A stretch of DNA of 28,954 nt from Bacillaceae bacterium UBA7792 (GTDB taxonomy: Bacteria; Bacillota; Bacilli; Bacillales; Cytobacillaceae). Every line of letters starts with the position of its first letter. Position 1 is the stretch's first letter. A program made the translations under genes and the position numbers. The stretch covers positions 832-29,785 of the forward strand of contig DLCS01000088.1 of NCBI GenBank assembly GCA_002480735.1, in the 5' to 3' direction. Below, piece after piece: positions 1 to 8,904 of this stretch. Under the pieces are notes generated by a model. It searched no databases. It was not told where the DNA came from and was given only the letters and a program-made list of their open reading frames with translations.

Positions 1-1962
1 TTGATCGATTCCGAGCTCAACGGCCTTTGAACGTACATAGCTAAAGGCTGCCTGCGCAGACTCTTTCATGACATCGCCTAATTTTCCTGTCAAAACGAGC
101 TTCCCTTTTCCTGGTGATAGAGAAACCTCAATTTGCAAAGTATCCCCACCAACTGTTGTATAGGCAAGACCTGTCGCTACGCCTACCTGATCCTCTAATT
201 CGGCTTGACCATAGCGGAATTTTGTTTTTCCCAAAAATTCCTCGACATTCTTCTCTGTAACAACCACTCGTTTCCTTTCATTGGCGACAATAATGCGAGC
301 TGTCTTTCTACAAATGGCTGCCAATTGACGCTCCAAGCTCCGTACGCCCGCTTCTCTCGTATAGTAGCGAACAATTTTTTGAATGCCATCATCTCGAACC
401 TGCAGCTGGGATTTTGACATTCCGTGCTCTTTAATTTGTTTTGGTAAAAGATGATTCCTTGCAATATTGATTTTCTCTAGCTCTGTATAGCCTGCAATCG
501 TGATGATTTCCATACGGTCTCTCAATGGACCAGGGATGGATGCCAAATCATTCGCTGTTGCGATAAACATAACCTTCGATAAATCATAGGTTTCTTCAAT
601 ATAATGGTCACTGAAGCTGTGATTTTGCTCTGGATCTAGTACTTCAAGCATCGCAGCAGACGGATCCCCACGAAAATCACTAGACATTTTATCGATTTCA
701 TCAAGCAAGAACACAGGGTTTATCGTTCCTGCTTTTTTCATCCCTTGGATGATTCGTCCTGGCATGGCTCCTACATATGTACGGCGATGTCCACGGATCT
801 CTGATTCATCACGAACGCCACCAAGAGAAATACGGACAAAGTTACGATTTAATGACCTAGCAATCGATCGAGCTAAGCTTGTTTTTCCCACCCCAGGAGG
901 TCCTGCAAGACAGAGGATAGGCCCTTTTAAGGAATTGGTCATTTTTTGAACTGCGAGATATTCGAGAACCCGTTCCTTCACCTTTTCGAGTCCGTAATGA
1001 TCCTCATTTAAAATACGCTCTGCTTTTTTGATATCTAGATCATCATCCGTCGCATTCGTCCAAGGGAGTGAGATAAGCCATTCGATATAATTTCGAATAA
1101 CGGAGCTCTCTGCGGAAGAAGATGGAACCTTTTCATAGCGTTCTAGTTCTTTAAGCGCCGCTTTTTTGACATGCTCAGTCATATGAGCATTTTCAATTTT
1201 TTCAGTTAGCTCAGCGATTTCACCTGTTTTACCTTCCTTTTCCCCGAGCTCCTTTTGAATCGCCTTCATCTGTTCACGCAAATAATATTCTTTTTGCGTT
1301 CTTTCCATCGATTTCTTGACTCGTTGACCAATTTTCTTTTCTAGATTCAAGACTTCTTTTTCGTTATGAATCATTTCGATCAATCGCTGGACTCTTTCTT
1401 TTACATTGATGGTCTCTAGTATATCTTGCTTGTCCTTCAGCTTTAACGGCAAATGGGACGCAATAATATCTGCCATTCTTCCTGGTTCTTCGATATCTGC
1501 TAGACTTGAATAGGTTTCAGCTGAGATTTTCTTTGATAACTTTATGTATTGTTCGAAGTATTCCAGAAGCGTTCTCATGAAGGCTTCAGTTTCAATATCT
1601 TTCTCTGTCAAATCATCATATGTTTTCAATTTGACGGCAAAATGATCCCCTTCATCGTAAAAGGTAACAATTTCACCTCTCTTAAGACCCTCAACTAGTA
1701 CACGAATGGTGCCGTTCGGAAGCTTCAGCATTTGTTTCACCTTAGTCAAGGTACCCATCTGATATAAATCTTCTTCCTTAGGGTCATCTATAGACATATC
1801 TTTTTGGGTAGTCAGAAAAATAAGACTGTCATCTACCATTGCCTTTTCCAATGCTTGAACCGATTTATCCCGGCCTACATCAAGATGTAAGACCATAGTA
1901 GGATATACGAGTAAGCCTCGAAGCGGCAGGAGGGGGACGATTATTTCCTTCTTTTTCGCCAT
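1..1962 (-). CDS. lon: ATP-dependent protease Lon (LonA), C-terminus cut by window edge
   Basis: Homo-oligomeric cytosolic AAA+ serine protease that degrades misfolded and regulatory proteins. The frame is open from the ATG at 1962 to base 1, giving 654 codons; B. subtilis Lon is about 774 residues, so roughly the last 120 are outside. Visible are the N-terminal substrate-binding domain (starts MAKKKEIIVPLLPLRGLLVYP), a charged coiled-coil middle region, the Walker A motif GPPGVGKT at residues 354-361, Walker B (VFLLDEIDK), and the start of the protease domain (SLSPGKGKLVLTGKLG). The catalytic Ser and Lys lie beyond the edge and cannot be checked. GGAGGT at 1971-1976 is well placed for the start. 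The gene has its own promoter behind the lonB terminator, so it is probably a separate transcript. No CtsR heptad repeat or CIRCE element was seen upstream. Confidence 0.96.
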   Translation of the reverse strand, partial: MAKKKEIIVPLLPLRGLLVYPTMVLHLDVGRDKSVQALEKAMVDDSLIFLTTQKDMSIDDPKEEDLYQMGTLTKVKQMLKLPNGTIRVLVEGLKRGEIVTFYDEGDHFAVKLKTYDDLTEKDIETEAFMRTLLEYFEQYIKLSKKISAETYSSLADIEEPGRMADIIASHLPLKLKDKQDILETINVKERVQRLIEMIHNEKEVLNLEKKIGQRVKKSMERTQKEYYLREQMKAIQKELGEKEGKTGEIAELTEKIENAHMTEHVKKAALKELERYEKVPSSSAESSVIRNYIEWLISLPWTNATDDDLDIKKAERILNEDHYGLEKVKERVLEYLAVQKMTNSLKGPILCLAGPPGVGKTSLARSIARSLNRNFVRISLGGVRDESEIRGHRRTYVGAMPGRIIQGMKKAGTINPVFLLDEIDKMSSDFRGDPSAAMLEVLDPEQNHSFSDHYIEETYDLSKVMFIATANDLASIPGPLRDRMEIITIAGYTELEKINIARNHLLPKQIKEHGMSKSQLQVRDDGIQKIVRYYTREAGVRSLERQLAAICRKTARIIVANERKRVVVTEKNVEEFLGKTKFRYGQAELEDQVGVATGLAYTTVGGDTLQIEVSLSPGKGKLVLTGKLGDVMKESAQAAFSYVRSKAVELGIDQ

Positions 1963-2017
1963 TTTCTAGCACCTCCACATGCATATCAATCTTCAAAATA
2001 GGATAATTCATTGTACA

Positions 2018-2046
2018 ATTCTATCGTATTTACTAATAATAGTCTA
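2018..2046 (-). promoter_or_regulatory. SigA-type promoter of lon
   Basis: On the minus strand TAGACT (2041-2046) and TAGAAT (2018-2023) are separated by exactly 17 bases, matching 4/6 and 5/6 of the SigA consensus. Transcription would start near 2011 and leave a leader of about 50 bases before the lon start. This is a motif match only. Confidence 0.5.
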
Positions 2047-2054
2047 TTTTTAAA

Positions 2055-2111
2055 GCGGTACCTGGTACCGCCGGTGGACATTTATACGGATTTGTCCATC
2101 TCGGGTGGACA
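2055..2111. repeat. Compound inverted-repeat element between lonB and lon
   Basis: A perfect 17-base palindrome, GCGGTACC-T-GGTACCGC (2055-2071), is followed by a second inverted repeat, TGGACA (2075-2080) and TGTCCA (2093-2098), and then by another TGGACA (2106-2111). The element lies between the lonB terminator and the lon promoter. It resembles, from memory, short palindromic GGTACC/GGTGCC plus GTGGACA elements scattered between genes in Bacillaceae genomes. I cannot confirm other copies here. Confidence 0.5.
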
Positions 2112-2126
2112 GTTTGCCGCTTTTCA

Positions 2127-2160
2127 TATAAAAACTTCGGTTTACAATGCAACCGAAGTC
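2127..2160 (-). terminator. Rho-independent terminator of lonB
   Basis: Arms ACTTCGGTT (2134-2142) and AACCGAAGT (2151-2159) form a 9-bp stem with an 8-base loop. On the minus strand the stem is followed by five T residues and TATAT. It begins 13 bases after the lonB stop codon. Confidence 0.8.
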
Positions 2161-2172
2161 TTATTTCATCCT

Positions 2173-3840
2173 TTAGATCGTTTCTTTTTTCTTCAGTTCA
2201 ATGGATGCTGTAATGGCTTGCTCCTTTGAGTGCTCTTTGAGTAAGGCAATGTCAAATACTTCTGATAAATGGATGACCGGTACGATGTTGATTCCATCGA
2301 TTTCTTTTAGCATCGATTGAAGATTCTCCTTAGGGATAATGACGGTCTTTGCACCGGCTTTTTTGGCGGCTTTTATTTTCGGGTATACCCCACCAATTGG
2401 TTTTACATTTCCGTGGATGCTGATTTCTCCTGTCATCGCTACCGTATGATCAATCGGGTGTTTGTAGATAGCCGAATAGATCCCTGTTGCCATTGCAATA
2501 CCGGCAGAAGGCCCATCAATCGGGATTCCACCAGGGAAGTTAACATGAATATCATATTCATCGGCCGGTACACCCATGGAACGCAGAACCGTGATGACAT
2601 TCTCAATCGATCCCTTTGCCATGCTTTTTCTTCTAATCGATTTCCCTCGGTCCCCAATGCTTTCCTCTTCGACAATCCCGGTAATGTTGATGGTTCCCTT
2701 TACTTTGGTAGGAATGGCCATGACTTCAATTTCTAATAGGGCCCCTGTGTTTGGTCCGTAGACAGCAAGACCATTGACCAATCCAATGGAAGCCTCATGC
2801 ATAATTTTACGCTCGAGGCGGGGGGTAAGCTGACTGGAGTGAACAACCCACTCAATATCCTCGTCTCTAATAAAATTGCGCTCCTCTTGGATCGCCAAGC
2901 CAGCGGAGGTCTGAATCAGATTGACGGCTTCACGTCCATTTCGTGCATAATTCGCTAACGTTTGTAATCCTTGTTCACTAATGGATAAATTGACCTTTTC
3001 CGCTGCTTTTTTCCCTACTGTTTCAATTTCCTCTTCCGTTAGCTCTCGGAAAAAGACCTCCATACATCTTGAACGAATAGCGGGAGGAATCTCACTTGGA
3101 GTCCTCGTTGTCGCACCAATGAGTCTAAAATCTGCAGGTAGCCCATTTTTGAAAATATCATGGATATGATTCGGTATTTGCGTATTTTCTTCACTATAAT
3201 AAGCACTTTCCAAATAGACCTTCCGATCCTCTAAAACCTTAAGCAGCTTGTTCATTTGAATCGGGTGTAATTCCCCAATTTCATCAATAAACAAGACTCC
3301 GCCATGTGCATTTGTGACAGCTCCTTGCTTCGGCTGTGGAATGCCAGCCTGTCCCATGGCACCAGCTCCCTGATAGATAGGGTCGTGAACAGAACCAATA
3401 AGTGGATCAGCGATCCCTCTTTCATCGAATCGAGCCGTTGTAGCATCCAATTCAACAAAAACGGATGTAGGCCGAAAGGGAGATTTAGGATTTTTTTTGG
3501 CTTCCTCGAGAACTAAGCGGGCAGCGGCCGTCTTTCCAACTCCTGGCGGACCATAAATAATCACATGCTGTGGATTCGGTCCGCAAAGTGCCGCCTTCAA
3601 AGATTTGATTCCATCTTCCTGTCCGACGATATCTTCAAAGTTGGAAGGACGAACACGCTCTGAAAGTGGCTCTGTTAAAGAAATGGATCTCATTTTTCGC
3701 AATTGATCCATTTCCTTCCTAGACTCCCTATCTATCGATACCTTTTGGGTTCGCTGATTTCTTAATAAATTCCAAAAGTAAAGCCCTATCACTATCCCGA
3801 AAAACAACTGGATAAATAAGGCGATTCCTGTCCAACTCAT
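2173..3840 (-). CDS. lonB: Forespore Lon-like ATP-dependent protease LonB
   Basis: Membrane-anchored AAA+ Lon-family protease which in B. subtilis is made in the forespore. The product is 555 residues; B. subtilis LonB is 552. It has an N-terminal membrane helix at about residues 3-24 (GIALFIQLFFGIVIGLYFW), Walker A GPPGVGKT at 97-104, Walker B (GGVLFIDEIGEL), and a C-terminal Lon protease domain with the catalytic Ser445 in GPSAG. Lys488 has the same 43-residue spacing as Ser679/Lys722 of E. coli Lon. A longer reading to a GTG at 3912 is possible. I prefer the ATG at 3840 because it has GGAGGG 8-9 bases upstream, matches the B. subtilis N-terminus (MSWTGIALF), and a perfect SigF promoter lies inside the extension. 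Terminators flank the gene on both sides, so it is monocistronic. Confidence 0.96.
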   Translation of the reverse strand: MSWTGIALFIQLFFGIVIGLYFWNLLRNQRTQKVSIDRESRKEMDQLRKMRSISLTEPLSERVRPSNFEDIVGQEDGIKSLKAALCGPNPQHVIIYGPPGVGKTAAARLVLEEAKKNPKSPFRPTSVFVELDATTARFDERGIADPLIGSVHDPIYQGAGAMGQAGIPQPKQGAVTNAHGGVLFIDEIGELHPIQMNKLLKVLEDRKVYLESAYYSEENTQIPNHIHDIFKNGLPADFRLIGATTRTPSEIPPAIRSRCMEVFFRELTEEEIETVGKKAAEKVNLSISEQGLQTLANYARNGREAVNLIQTSAGLAIQEERNFIRDEDIEWVVHSSQLTPRLERKIMHEASIGLVNGLAVYGPNTGALLEIEVMAIPTKVKGTINITGIVEEESIGDRGKSIRRKSMAKGSIENVITVLRSMGVPADEYDIHVNFPGGIPIDGPSAGIAMATGIYSAIYKHPIDHTVAMTGEISIHGNVKPIGGVYPKIKAAKKAGAKTVIIPKENLQSMLKEIDGINIVPVIHLSEVFDIALLKEHSKEQAITASIELKKKETI

Positions 3841-3879
3841 TGGTTTTCCCTCCTGTATCCCTTGCTTGTTTATAATGGA

Positions 3880-3909
3880 TAGTATCTCCTTCTCAGGATT
3901 GGAATAAAC
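3880..3909 (-). promoter_or_regulatory. SigF (forespore) promoter of lonB
   Basis: On the minus strand GTTTA (3905-3909) and GGAGATACTA (3880-3889) are separated by 15 bases. Both boxes match the published SigF consensus GYWTA-N15-GGNRANANTW at every position. Transcription would start near 3873, about 35 bases before the lonB ATG at 3840. This agrees with the known SigF dependence of lonB in B. subtilis. Confidence 0.8.
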
Positions 3910-3973
3910 CACATTTTTTTCATAACCTATGCTGTTTTTGATATCGCCTTATACTCGTATAAATTCATGTATC

Positions 3974-4011
3974 CAAAAAAATAAGGACAACCAAAATCGG
4001 TTTGTCCTTAT
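3974..4011 (-). terminator. Rho-independent terminator of clpX
   Basis: Arms at 3981-3992 (ATAAGGACAACC) and 3999-4011 (GGTTTGTCCTTAT) pair with a single bulge. On the minus strand the stem is followed by seven T residues. It lies 15 bases after the clpX stop. Confidence 0.85.
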
Positions 4012-4026
4012 CCTCTTTATGCTTAT

Positions 4027-5292
4027 TTAAGCAGATGTTTTCGTCTTTTCTTCAATTAGCGTACCATCATTTAAAACAAGCTTTGGTGCACTGTTTTCAG
4101 TAACAGTTTCCTTTGTGATGATGCATTTTGAAATATCGTCGCGTGATGGCAGATCATACATTACATCCAGCATAATCGCTTCAATGATGGAGCGAAGGCC
4201 ACGGGCACCAGTCTTACGTTCAATCGCTTTCTTCGCAATTTCCTGTAATGCTTCCTCATCAAATTCTAGCTCCACATCGTCAAGCTCAAGCATTTTCTGA
4301 TATTGCTTTACCAACGCATTCTTTGGCTTAGTCAAAATTTGAATCAAGGCATCCTCATCAAGCGGGGTAAGGCTAGAAATGACTGGCAAACGACCAATGA
4401 ATTCAGGAATTAAGCCAAATCTGAGTAAATCCTCAGGTAAGACCTTAGATAATAGGTCCTTATCATCGATTTCCTGCTGCTTCAAATCCGCTCCAAAGCC
4501 AATAACCTTTTGACCGAGACGACGTTTAATAATCGGTTCGATTCCATCAAAAGCACCGCCACAAATGAAAAGAATATTGGTTGTGTCAATTTGGATAAAT
4601 TCCTGGTGTGGATGCTTACGTCCTCCTTGAGGCGGCACACTAGCGACCGTACCTTCAAGGATTTTTAAAAGGGCCTGCTGCACCCCTTCACCGGAGACAT
4701 CTCTCGTAATTGATGGGTTCTCAGATTTACGTGCTACCTTATCAATTTCATCAATATAAATAATTCCTTTTTCTGCCTTTTCCACATCATAGTCAGCAGC
4801 TTGAATTAGTTTTAACAGGATGTTTTCCACATCCTCACCAACATAGCCCGCCTCTGTTAATGATGTTGCATCTGCAATCGCAAACGGAACGTTTAAAATA
4901 CGTGCAAGTGTTTGAGCAAGCAAGGTTTTCCCGCTTCCTGTCGGACCAATCATGGCAATATTACTCTTGGATAGCTCAACGTCATCAATCTTACTGTTAG
5001 AATTGATACGCTTATAATGATTATACACGGCTACAGATAGGCTTTTCTTTGCTTGATCCTGGCCAATCACGTATTCATCTAGAATTTCTCTTATTTCCTT
5101 TGGCTTTGGAACATCCTTAAATTCAACTTCTTCCTCTGTTCCCAGCTCTTCTTCAACAATTTCTGTACATAGCTCAATACATTCATCACATATATAAACC
5201 CCCGGTCCAGCTACTAGCTTACGAACCTGGTCCTGTGTTTTACCACAGAAGGAACACTTTAGTTGTCCTTTTTCGTCATTAAATTTGAACAA
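4027..5292 (-). CDS. clpX: ATP-dependent Clp protease ATP-binding subunit ClpX
   Basis: Hexameric AAA+ unfoldase that feeds substrates to the ClpP peptidase in the cytosol. The N-terminal zinc-binding domain has Cys13, Cys16, Cys35 and Cys38. Walker A GPTGSGKT is at 116-123, Walker B is IIYIDEIDK, and an IGF-containing ClpP-binding loop is present (KVIGFG). The chosen start is the TTG at 5292, giving 421 residues beginning MFKFNDEKG, like B. subtilis ClpX (420 residues, MFKFN). It is preceded by AAGGGGTGA at ideal spacing. A GTG at 5301 would add three residues but overlaps that ribosome binding site. Start choice is moderately sure; identity is certain. Confidence 0.96.
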   Translation of the reverse strand: MFKFNDEKGQLKCSFCGKTQDQVRKLVAGPGVYICDECIELCTEIVEEELGTEEEVEFKDVPKPKEIREILDEYVIGQDQAKKSLSVAVYNHYKRINSNSKIDDVELSKSNIAMIGPTGSGKTLLAQTLARILNVPFAIADATSLTEAGYVGEDVENILLKLIQAADYDVEKAEKGIIYIDEIDKVARKSENPSITRDVSGEGVQQALLKILEGTVASVPPQGGRKHPHQEFIQIDTTNILFICGGAFDGIEPIIKRRLGQKVIGFGADLKQQEIDDKDLLSKVLPEDLLRFGLIPEFIGRLPVISSLTPLDEDALIQILTKPKNALVKQYQKMLELDDVELEFDEEALQEIAKKAIERKTGARGLRSIIEAIMLDVMYDLPSRDDISKCIITKETVTENSAPKLVLNDGTLIEEKTKTSA

Positions 5293-5702
5293 TTTCTTCA
5301 CCCCTTAAAACTTCTAAAAATCAAAAAACCGAAGTTTGAATTCATCTGTCTTACTCATACCCGTTTTCTACCATTCACAAAACAGTAGGGACTATTAACT
5401 TTTTCGACCTGTTAATCCCTTACTTCTGTAAAGATAATGCGATTGTTATGTATTGCATTGTACCACATATTATGTATGGACAGGAAATGATAACTCTTAG
5501 GGATGAAACATGAACCTTCGAGCTTTTATCATTTCGAAAATTGGCTATGTACTAGTTAAGCTTAACCAAAATGAATCAGGTTAAATCGGTATTTTCTGTT
5601 AAAGATATATTAAAAATTAGTTGCTTAAAAATATGTATATGTATGAAATAAATGGTATAGGCTGCTTTGCCATAAAAAAAGCATAAATTAGCCTACTATT
5701 TT
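5293..5702. other. Gene-free interval between tig and clpX
   Basis: About 410 AT-rich bases with no credible coding frame. It contains the clpX upstream region, including a candidate extended -10 at 5457-5465, and a perfect 12-base palindrome GTTAAGCTTAAC at 5555-5566 of unknown meaning. No CIRCE or CtsR operator was found. Confidence 0.6.
5457..5465 (-). promoter_or_regulatory. Candidate extended -10 promoter of clpX
   Basis: On the minus strand TGG directly precedes TACAAT (5457-5462), giving an extended -10 element (TGn-TACAAT). No good -35 hexamer sits 16-18 bases upstream. The leader to the clpX start would be about 160 bases. Confidence 0.35.
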
Positions 5703-5735
5703 AAAACAAGGCACGATAAATATCGCGCCTTGTTT
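5703..5735 (-). terminator. Rho-independent terminator of tig
   Basis: Arms AAACAAGGC-ACGATA and TATCGC-GCCTTGTTT fold into a roughly 14-bp stem. Its one imperfect position is a G-U pair on the minus-strand transcript. It is followed by TTTTAAAAT and lies about 14 bases past the tig stop. Confidence 0.8.
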
Positions 5736-5748
5736 ATGAAGGTTTCAA

Positions 5749-7032
5749 TTACTCAATCGTTTTGCTGTTATCTACAAGGAAGTCAACTGCTTTACGAAGC
5801 TGAATATCAGCTCTTAAGCCTTCTACGCTTCCTAGTGCTGCAGTAATATTTTCTACAGTCATATTGTACATTTCAGCCATTTTCTTAAGCTCTTCGTCTA
5901 CCTCTTCTGGTGTAACTTCAATATTTTCCTCTTTTGCGATCGCTTCAAGAGTTAAATTGATGCGTACACGCTTCGCAGCGTCTTCCTTCATTTGCTCACG
6001 TAGAGCTTCTTCGTCTTGACCAGAGAATTGGAAGTAAAGATCTAAGTTCAAGCCCTGCATCTGAATGCGTTGCTCAAATTCCTGCATCATGCGATCGATT
6101 TCGTTTGTCACCATAACCTCTGGTACATCAATCTCGGCATTATCAGCAGCTTTTTCAACAGCCGTATCACGTACATGATGCTCTGCCTCATGCTTTTTGC
6201 TCTCTTCAAGACTTGTCTTGATTTTTTCTTTTAAAGCATCTAATGTTTCTACTTCATCGTCAGCATCTTTTGCAAACTCGTCATCAAGAGTTGGAAGTTC
6301 TTTTCCTTTTACTTCATGAATCTTTACTTTAAACACGGCTTCTTTACCTGCAAGCTCTGCCGCATGGTAATCCTCTGGGAATGTTACCTTAACATCCTTT
6401 TCTTCTCCAGCAGCAGCACCAACTAACTGCTCCTCGAATCCAGGAATGAATTGTCCAGAGCCAAGCTCTAATGTATAGTTGTCTGCTTGACCACCTTCAA
6501 AAGCAACGTCGTCGACAAAGCCTTCGAAATCCATGACAACCGTGTCACCATTTTCAGCTGCAGTTTCTTTTACAACAAGCTCTGCATGACGCTCTTGAAG
6601 AGCCTTTAATTCATTTTCTACTTCTTCATCCGTTACTTCTGTATCAAACTTTTCTACCTCTAAGCCTTTGTATTCACCAAGCTTCACTTCTGGTTTAACC
6701 GTAACGGTTGCTTTGAAAATAACGGGCTTGCCCTTTTCAATTTGCTCTACATCAATTTCAGGGCGATCTACTGGATCAATTCCAGTTTCTTCAATTGCAT
6801 TTGCATATGCTTCAGGTAAAAGGTAATCGATCGCATCTTGATAAAGTGATTCAACACCGAAACGTTTTTCAAACATTCCACGTGGCATTTTTCCTTTACG
6901 GAAGCCTGGAACATTCACTTGTTTAACAACCTTTTTAAACGCAAAATCTAAGCCTTCGTTAAGCTTTTCTGCATCAATTTCAATTGTAAGGACACCTTGG
7001 TTTCCTTCTGTTTTTTCCCATTTTGCGGACAT
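5749..7032 (-). CDS. tig: Trigger factor, ribosome-associated peptidyl-prolyl isomerase chaperone
   Basis: Binds near the ribosomal exit tunnel and helps nascent chains fold. The product is 427 residues; B. subtilis trigger factor is 424. The N-terminal ribosome-binding domain contains the signature GFRKGKMPR at about residues 43-51. An FKBP-type isomerase domain follows at about 160-245 ([15 protein letters not shown] onward), then a long acidic helical C-terminal chaperone domain. GGAGGG at 7042-7047 lies 9 bases before the ATG at 7032. The gene has its own strong promoter just downstream of ysoA and its own terminator, so it can be expressed independently of clpX. Confidence 0.97.
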   Translation of the reverse strand: MSAKWEKTEGNQGVLTIEIDAEKLNEGLDFAFKKVVKQVNVPGFRKGKMPRGMFEKRFGVESLYQDAIDYLLPEAYANAIEETGIDPVDRPEIDVEQIEKGKPVIFKATVTVKPEVKLGEYKGLEVEKFDTEVTDEEVENELKALQERHAELVVKETAAENGDTVVMDFEGFVDDVAFEGGQADNYTLELGSGQFIPGFEEQLVGAAAGEEKDVKVTFPEDYHAAELAGKEAVFKVKIHEVKGKELPTLDDEFAKDADDEVETLDALKEKIKTSLEESKKHEAEHHVRDTAVEKAADNAEIDVPEVMVTNEIDRMMQEFEQRIQMQGLNLDLYFQFSGQDEEALREQMKEDAAKRVRINLTLEAIAKEENIEVTPEEVDEELKKMAEMYNMTVENITAALGSVEGLRADIQLRKAVDFLVDNSKTIE

Positions 7033-7144
7033 ACTAAAATTCCCTCCAAAAATCTATTCTCATTCCGATTTCGTGAATATGTTTTAGATCATTCCATATC
7101 CAAATTAATATGTAAATACAATTATTACACATTACAACCACTAC

Positions 7145-7172
7145 ATTATAACATACGTTTTGTCTGTTTCAA
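7145..7172 (-). promoter_or_regulatory. Strong SigA promoter of tig
   Basis: On the minus strand TTGAAA (7167-7172) and a perfect TATAAT (7145-7150) are 16 bases apart, and a TGT directly before the -10 makes it an extended -10. The -35 begins 9 bases past the ysoA stop codon. The leader to the tig ATG is about 105 bases. Confidence 0.75.
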
Positions 7173-7180
7173 CAGAGAAG

Positions 7181-8191
7181 CTAGAGATTCGGATAAGAAA
7201 TTTCTTCTAATTTTGTAATAAAAGAAACGGCTTTTTCCACTTCCTCTGGCAACGTTTGATACAGCTCTGCTATCCCTCTTATCGACGCTTCTCTTCCATG
7301 ATATTCTAGGACGGTTACGTGATAGGCAGCAGCCCAAACCGCAGGGCCACTAGGCTTTAATTCAAACGGGTACAATAAATATAGATGTCTTTCCACAAGA
7401 CTGATTAACTGATGAAAAAACGTTGGATCCTTGCCCTCTAAATCTTCAACCTTTTCCTTAATCTCCAAAAATTGCTTGAAGTCATGGAGAGAGGGAAGAG
7501 CAGTAGGGACAATATGTTTTTCATCACCAAATTTTGCAACGATCACCTCTTTTTCATATTCCTGCTCCTGTAAAATATTTATGAGCATGGTTTTGAGAAA
7601 TGGATGCCCCTCCTTACTTTGTAAGTACGCCTTTATTTCCTTTATGTAAGGGCGAATATTTTTTTGCGAGAGCTCCACAATCTTCCGCATTTGCAGATTG
7701 CTATCATTGTTTTCCAGTAAATCTAACGGTCTATGCGGTACATACTCAGGTTCATCCTCAGATTCAAGTGAACTTAGCCTATTCTCAACCATCCGCTTAC
7801 TAAAGGTCAAAAAGTTCGAAAAATGCTCCCTTTTCTCAAAAGGTATCGCCTGCTCATCATCAAGCGCCTCTATCGTTGTAACTATCTCCTCATAATCATG
7901 CAATTGCACAAGGATCATCATATAGAGATCGAGTGTTTGGAAGTATTCTCCGATTCCTTCCTTCAGCATAATCTTTGCCAGATCCTTCGCTTTCTCAAGC
8001 GCACCTGATTCATAATAAGCGAGGACTAGGCCCATATAGACATTACTGTCGTCAGGGGCAAGCTCTTTCGCTTCTTCAAACATTTGAATGGCAGCTGTGA
8101 ACTTTTTTTCTTGAAGCTGTTCTAGCCCCTTATCCACAAGCCTTTTCTCAAGGTCGGGAAACGGAATGATTTTAGGTCCATTTTTCTTCAT
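7181..8191 (-). CDS. ysoA: TPR-repeat protein YsoA-like
   Basis: A 336-residue protein with tetratricopeptide-like repeats near the N-terminus (about residues 17-90, with the pattern KGLEQLQEKKFTAAIQMFEEA then YMGLVLAYYESGALEKA). A longer helical, charged C-terminal part follows, with no catalytic motif that I recognise. It sits between leuD and tig, exactly where ysoA lies in B. subtilis, and the size agrees (about 339). No signal peptide or membrane segment is visible, so it is probably a cytosolic scaffold. The start at 8191 has a partial ribosome binding site GAGGCGG. The ilv-leu terminator separates it from leuD, so it is probably not part of that operon. The molecular function is unknown. 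Confidence 0.85.
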   Translation of the reverse strand: MKKNGPKIIPFPDLEKRLVDKGLEQLQEKKFTAAIQMFEEAKELAPDDSNVYMGLVLAYYESGALEKAKDLAKIMLKEGIGEYFQTLDLYMMILVQLHDYEEIVTTIEALDDEQAIPFEKREHFSNFLTFSKRMVENRLSSLESEDEPEYVPHRPLDLLENNDSNLQMRKIVELSQKNIRPYIKEIKAYLQSKEGHPFLKTMLINILQEQEYEKEVIVAKFGDEKHIVPTALPSLHDFKQFLEIKEKVEDLEGKDPTFFHQLISLVERHLYLLYPFELKPSGPAVWAAAYHVTVLEYHGREASIRGIAELYQTLPEEVEKAVSFITKLEEISYPNL

Positions 8192-8240
8192 TTTGCTACC
8201 GCCTCTAAATTTGTTGAGGTAAGTTTAGCATGTAAAGAGT

Positions 8241-8281
8241 GAAAAAACAAAACAGAAGCAACCGATAATCGATTGCCTCCT
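8241..8281 (-). terminator. Terminator of the ilv-leu operon after leuD
   Basis: On the minus strand GCAATCGA and TCGGTTGC form an 8-bp stem (one G-U pair) with a 3-base loop, followed by a T-rich run including six consecutive T residues. It lies just after the leuD stop and ends the operon before ysoA. Confidence 0.75.
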
Positions 8282-8294
8282 GCAACATTTCATA

Positions 8295-8888
8295 TTATCC
8301 TATCATCTCTGTTTTTTGCTCGAACGCAGAAATTTGTTCATCTAATTGCATCGTAATTTCAATCTCATCCCAGCCATTTAGGAGCATTGTTTTCCAATAA
8401 GCGGAGATTGGGAATTTTGCTGTGAAACCATCCTCATCCTTCACCGTTTGCTCTTCCAAATTAATATGTAGAGCAAATGCCTTCTCTTTTCCCTTTGTGA
8501 GCAAATATTTAACCTCTTCCTCTTTTAAGACAATAGGGAGCATCCCATTTTTCAAGCAATTTTGATTAAAAATATCTGCGAATGATGGGGCAATTACGGC
8601 TTTGAAGCCATAGTCAAGCAGTGCCCACGGGGCATGCTCCCGGGAGGAGCCACAGCCAAAATTTTCATTTGCGATCAGGATTGTCGCACCGTCATTCTCT
8701 GGTTTATTTAGCTCAAACTCTTCATTAAGCTGACCTTCAGACTTAAATCTCCAGTCATAAAATAAAAACCTGCCAAATCCTGTTTTCTCAATTCTCTTTA
8801 AAAATTGCTTTGGAATGATTTGATCTGTATCTACGTTTGCACGATCGAGTGCAACCGCTTTTCCCGTTAGCTCCTTAAACCCGCTCAT
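8295..8888 (-). CDS. leuD: 3-isopropylmalate dehydratase small subunit
   Basis: Small subunit of the isopropylmalate isomerase that works with LeuC in leucine synthesis, converting 2- to 3-isopropylmalate. The product is 197 residues; B. subtilis LeuD is 199. The conserved stretches VDTDQIIPKQFLKRI and ENFGCGSSREHAPWAL are intact. I start at the ATG at 8888 (MSGFKELTGKAV) because GGGAGGG stands 7 bases upstream. A longer reading from 8918 would overlap leuC and add ten residues without support. The gene follows the leuC stop by 16 bases and is last in the operon. Confidence 0.95.
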   Translation of the reverse strand: MSGFKELTGKAVALDRANVDTDQIIPKQFLKRIEKTGFGRFLFYDWRFKSEGQLNEEFELNKPENDGATILIANENFGCGSSREHAPWALLDYGFKAVIAPSFADIFNQNCLKNGMLPIVLKEEEVKYLLTKGKEKAFALHINLEEQTVKDEDGFTAKFPISAYWKTMLLNGWDEIEITMQLDEQISAFEQKTEMIG

Positions 8889-8904
8889 CTCTGGTCCCTC
8901 CCCT

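Noticed and set aside
2317..2736. 139-codon frame antisense to lonB
   Set aside because: Shadow of a highly conserved protease gene; no independent start signal.
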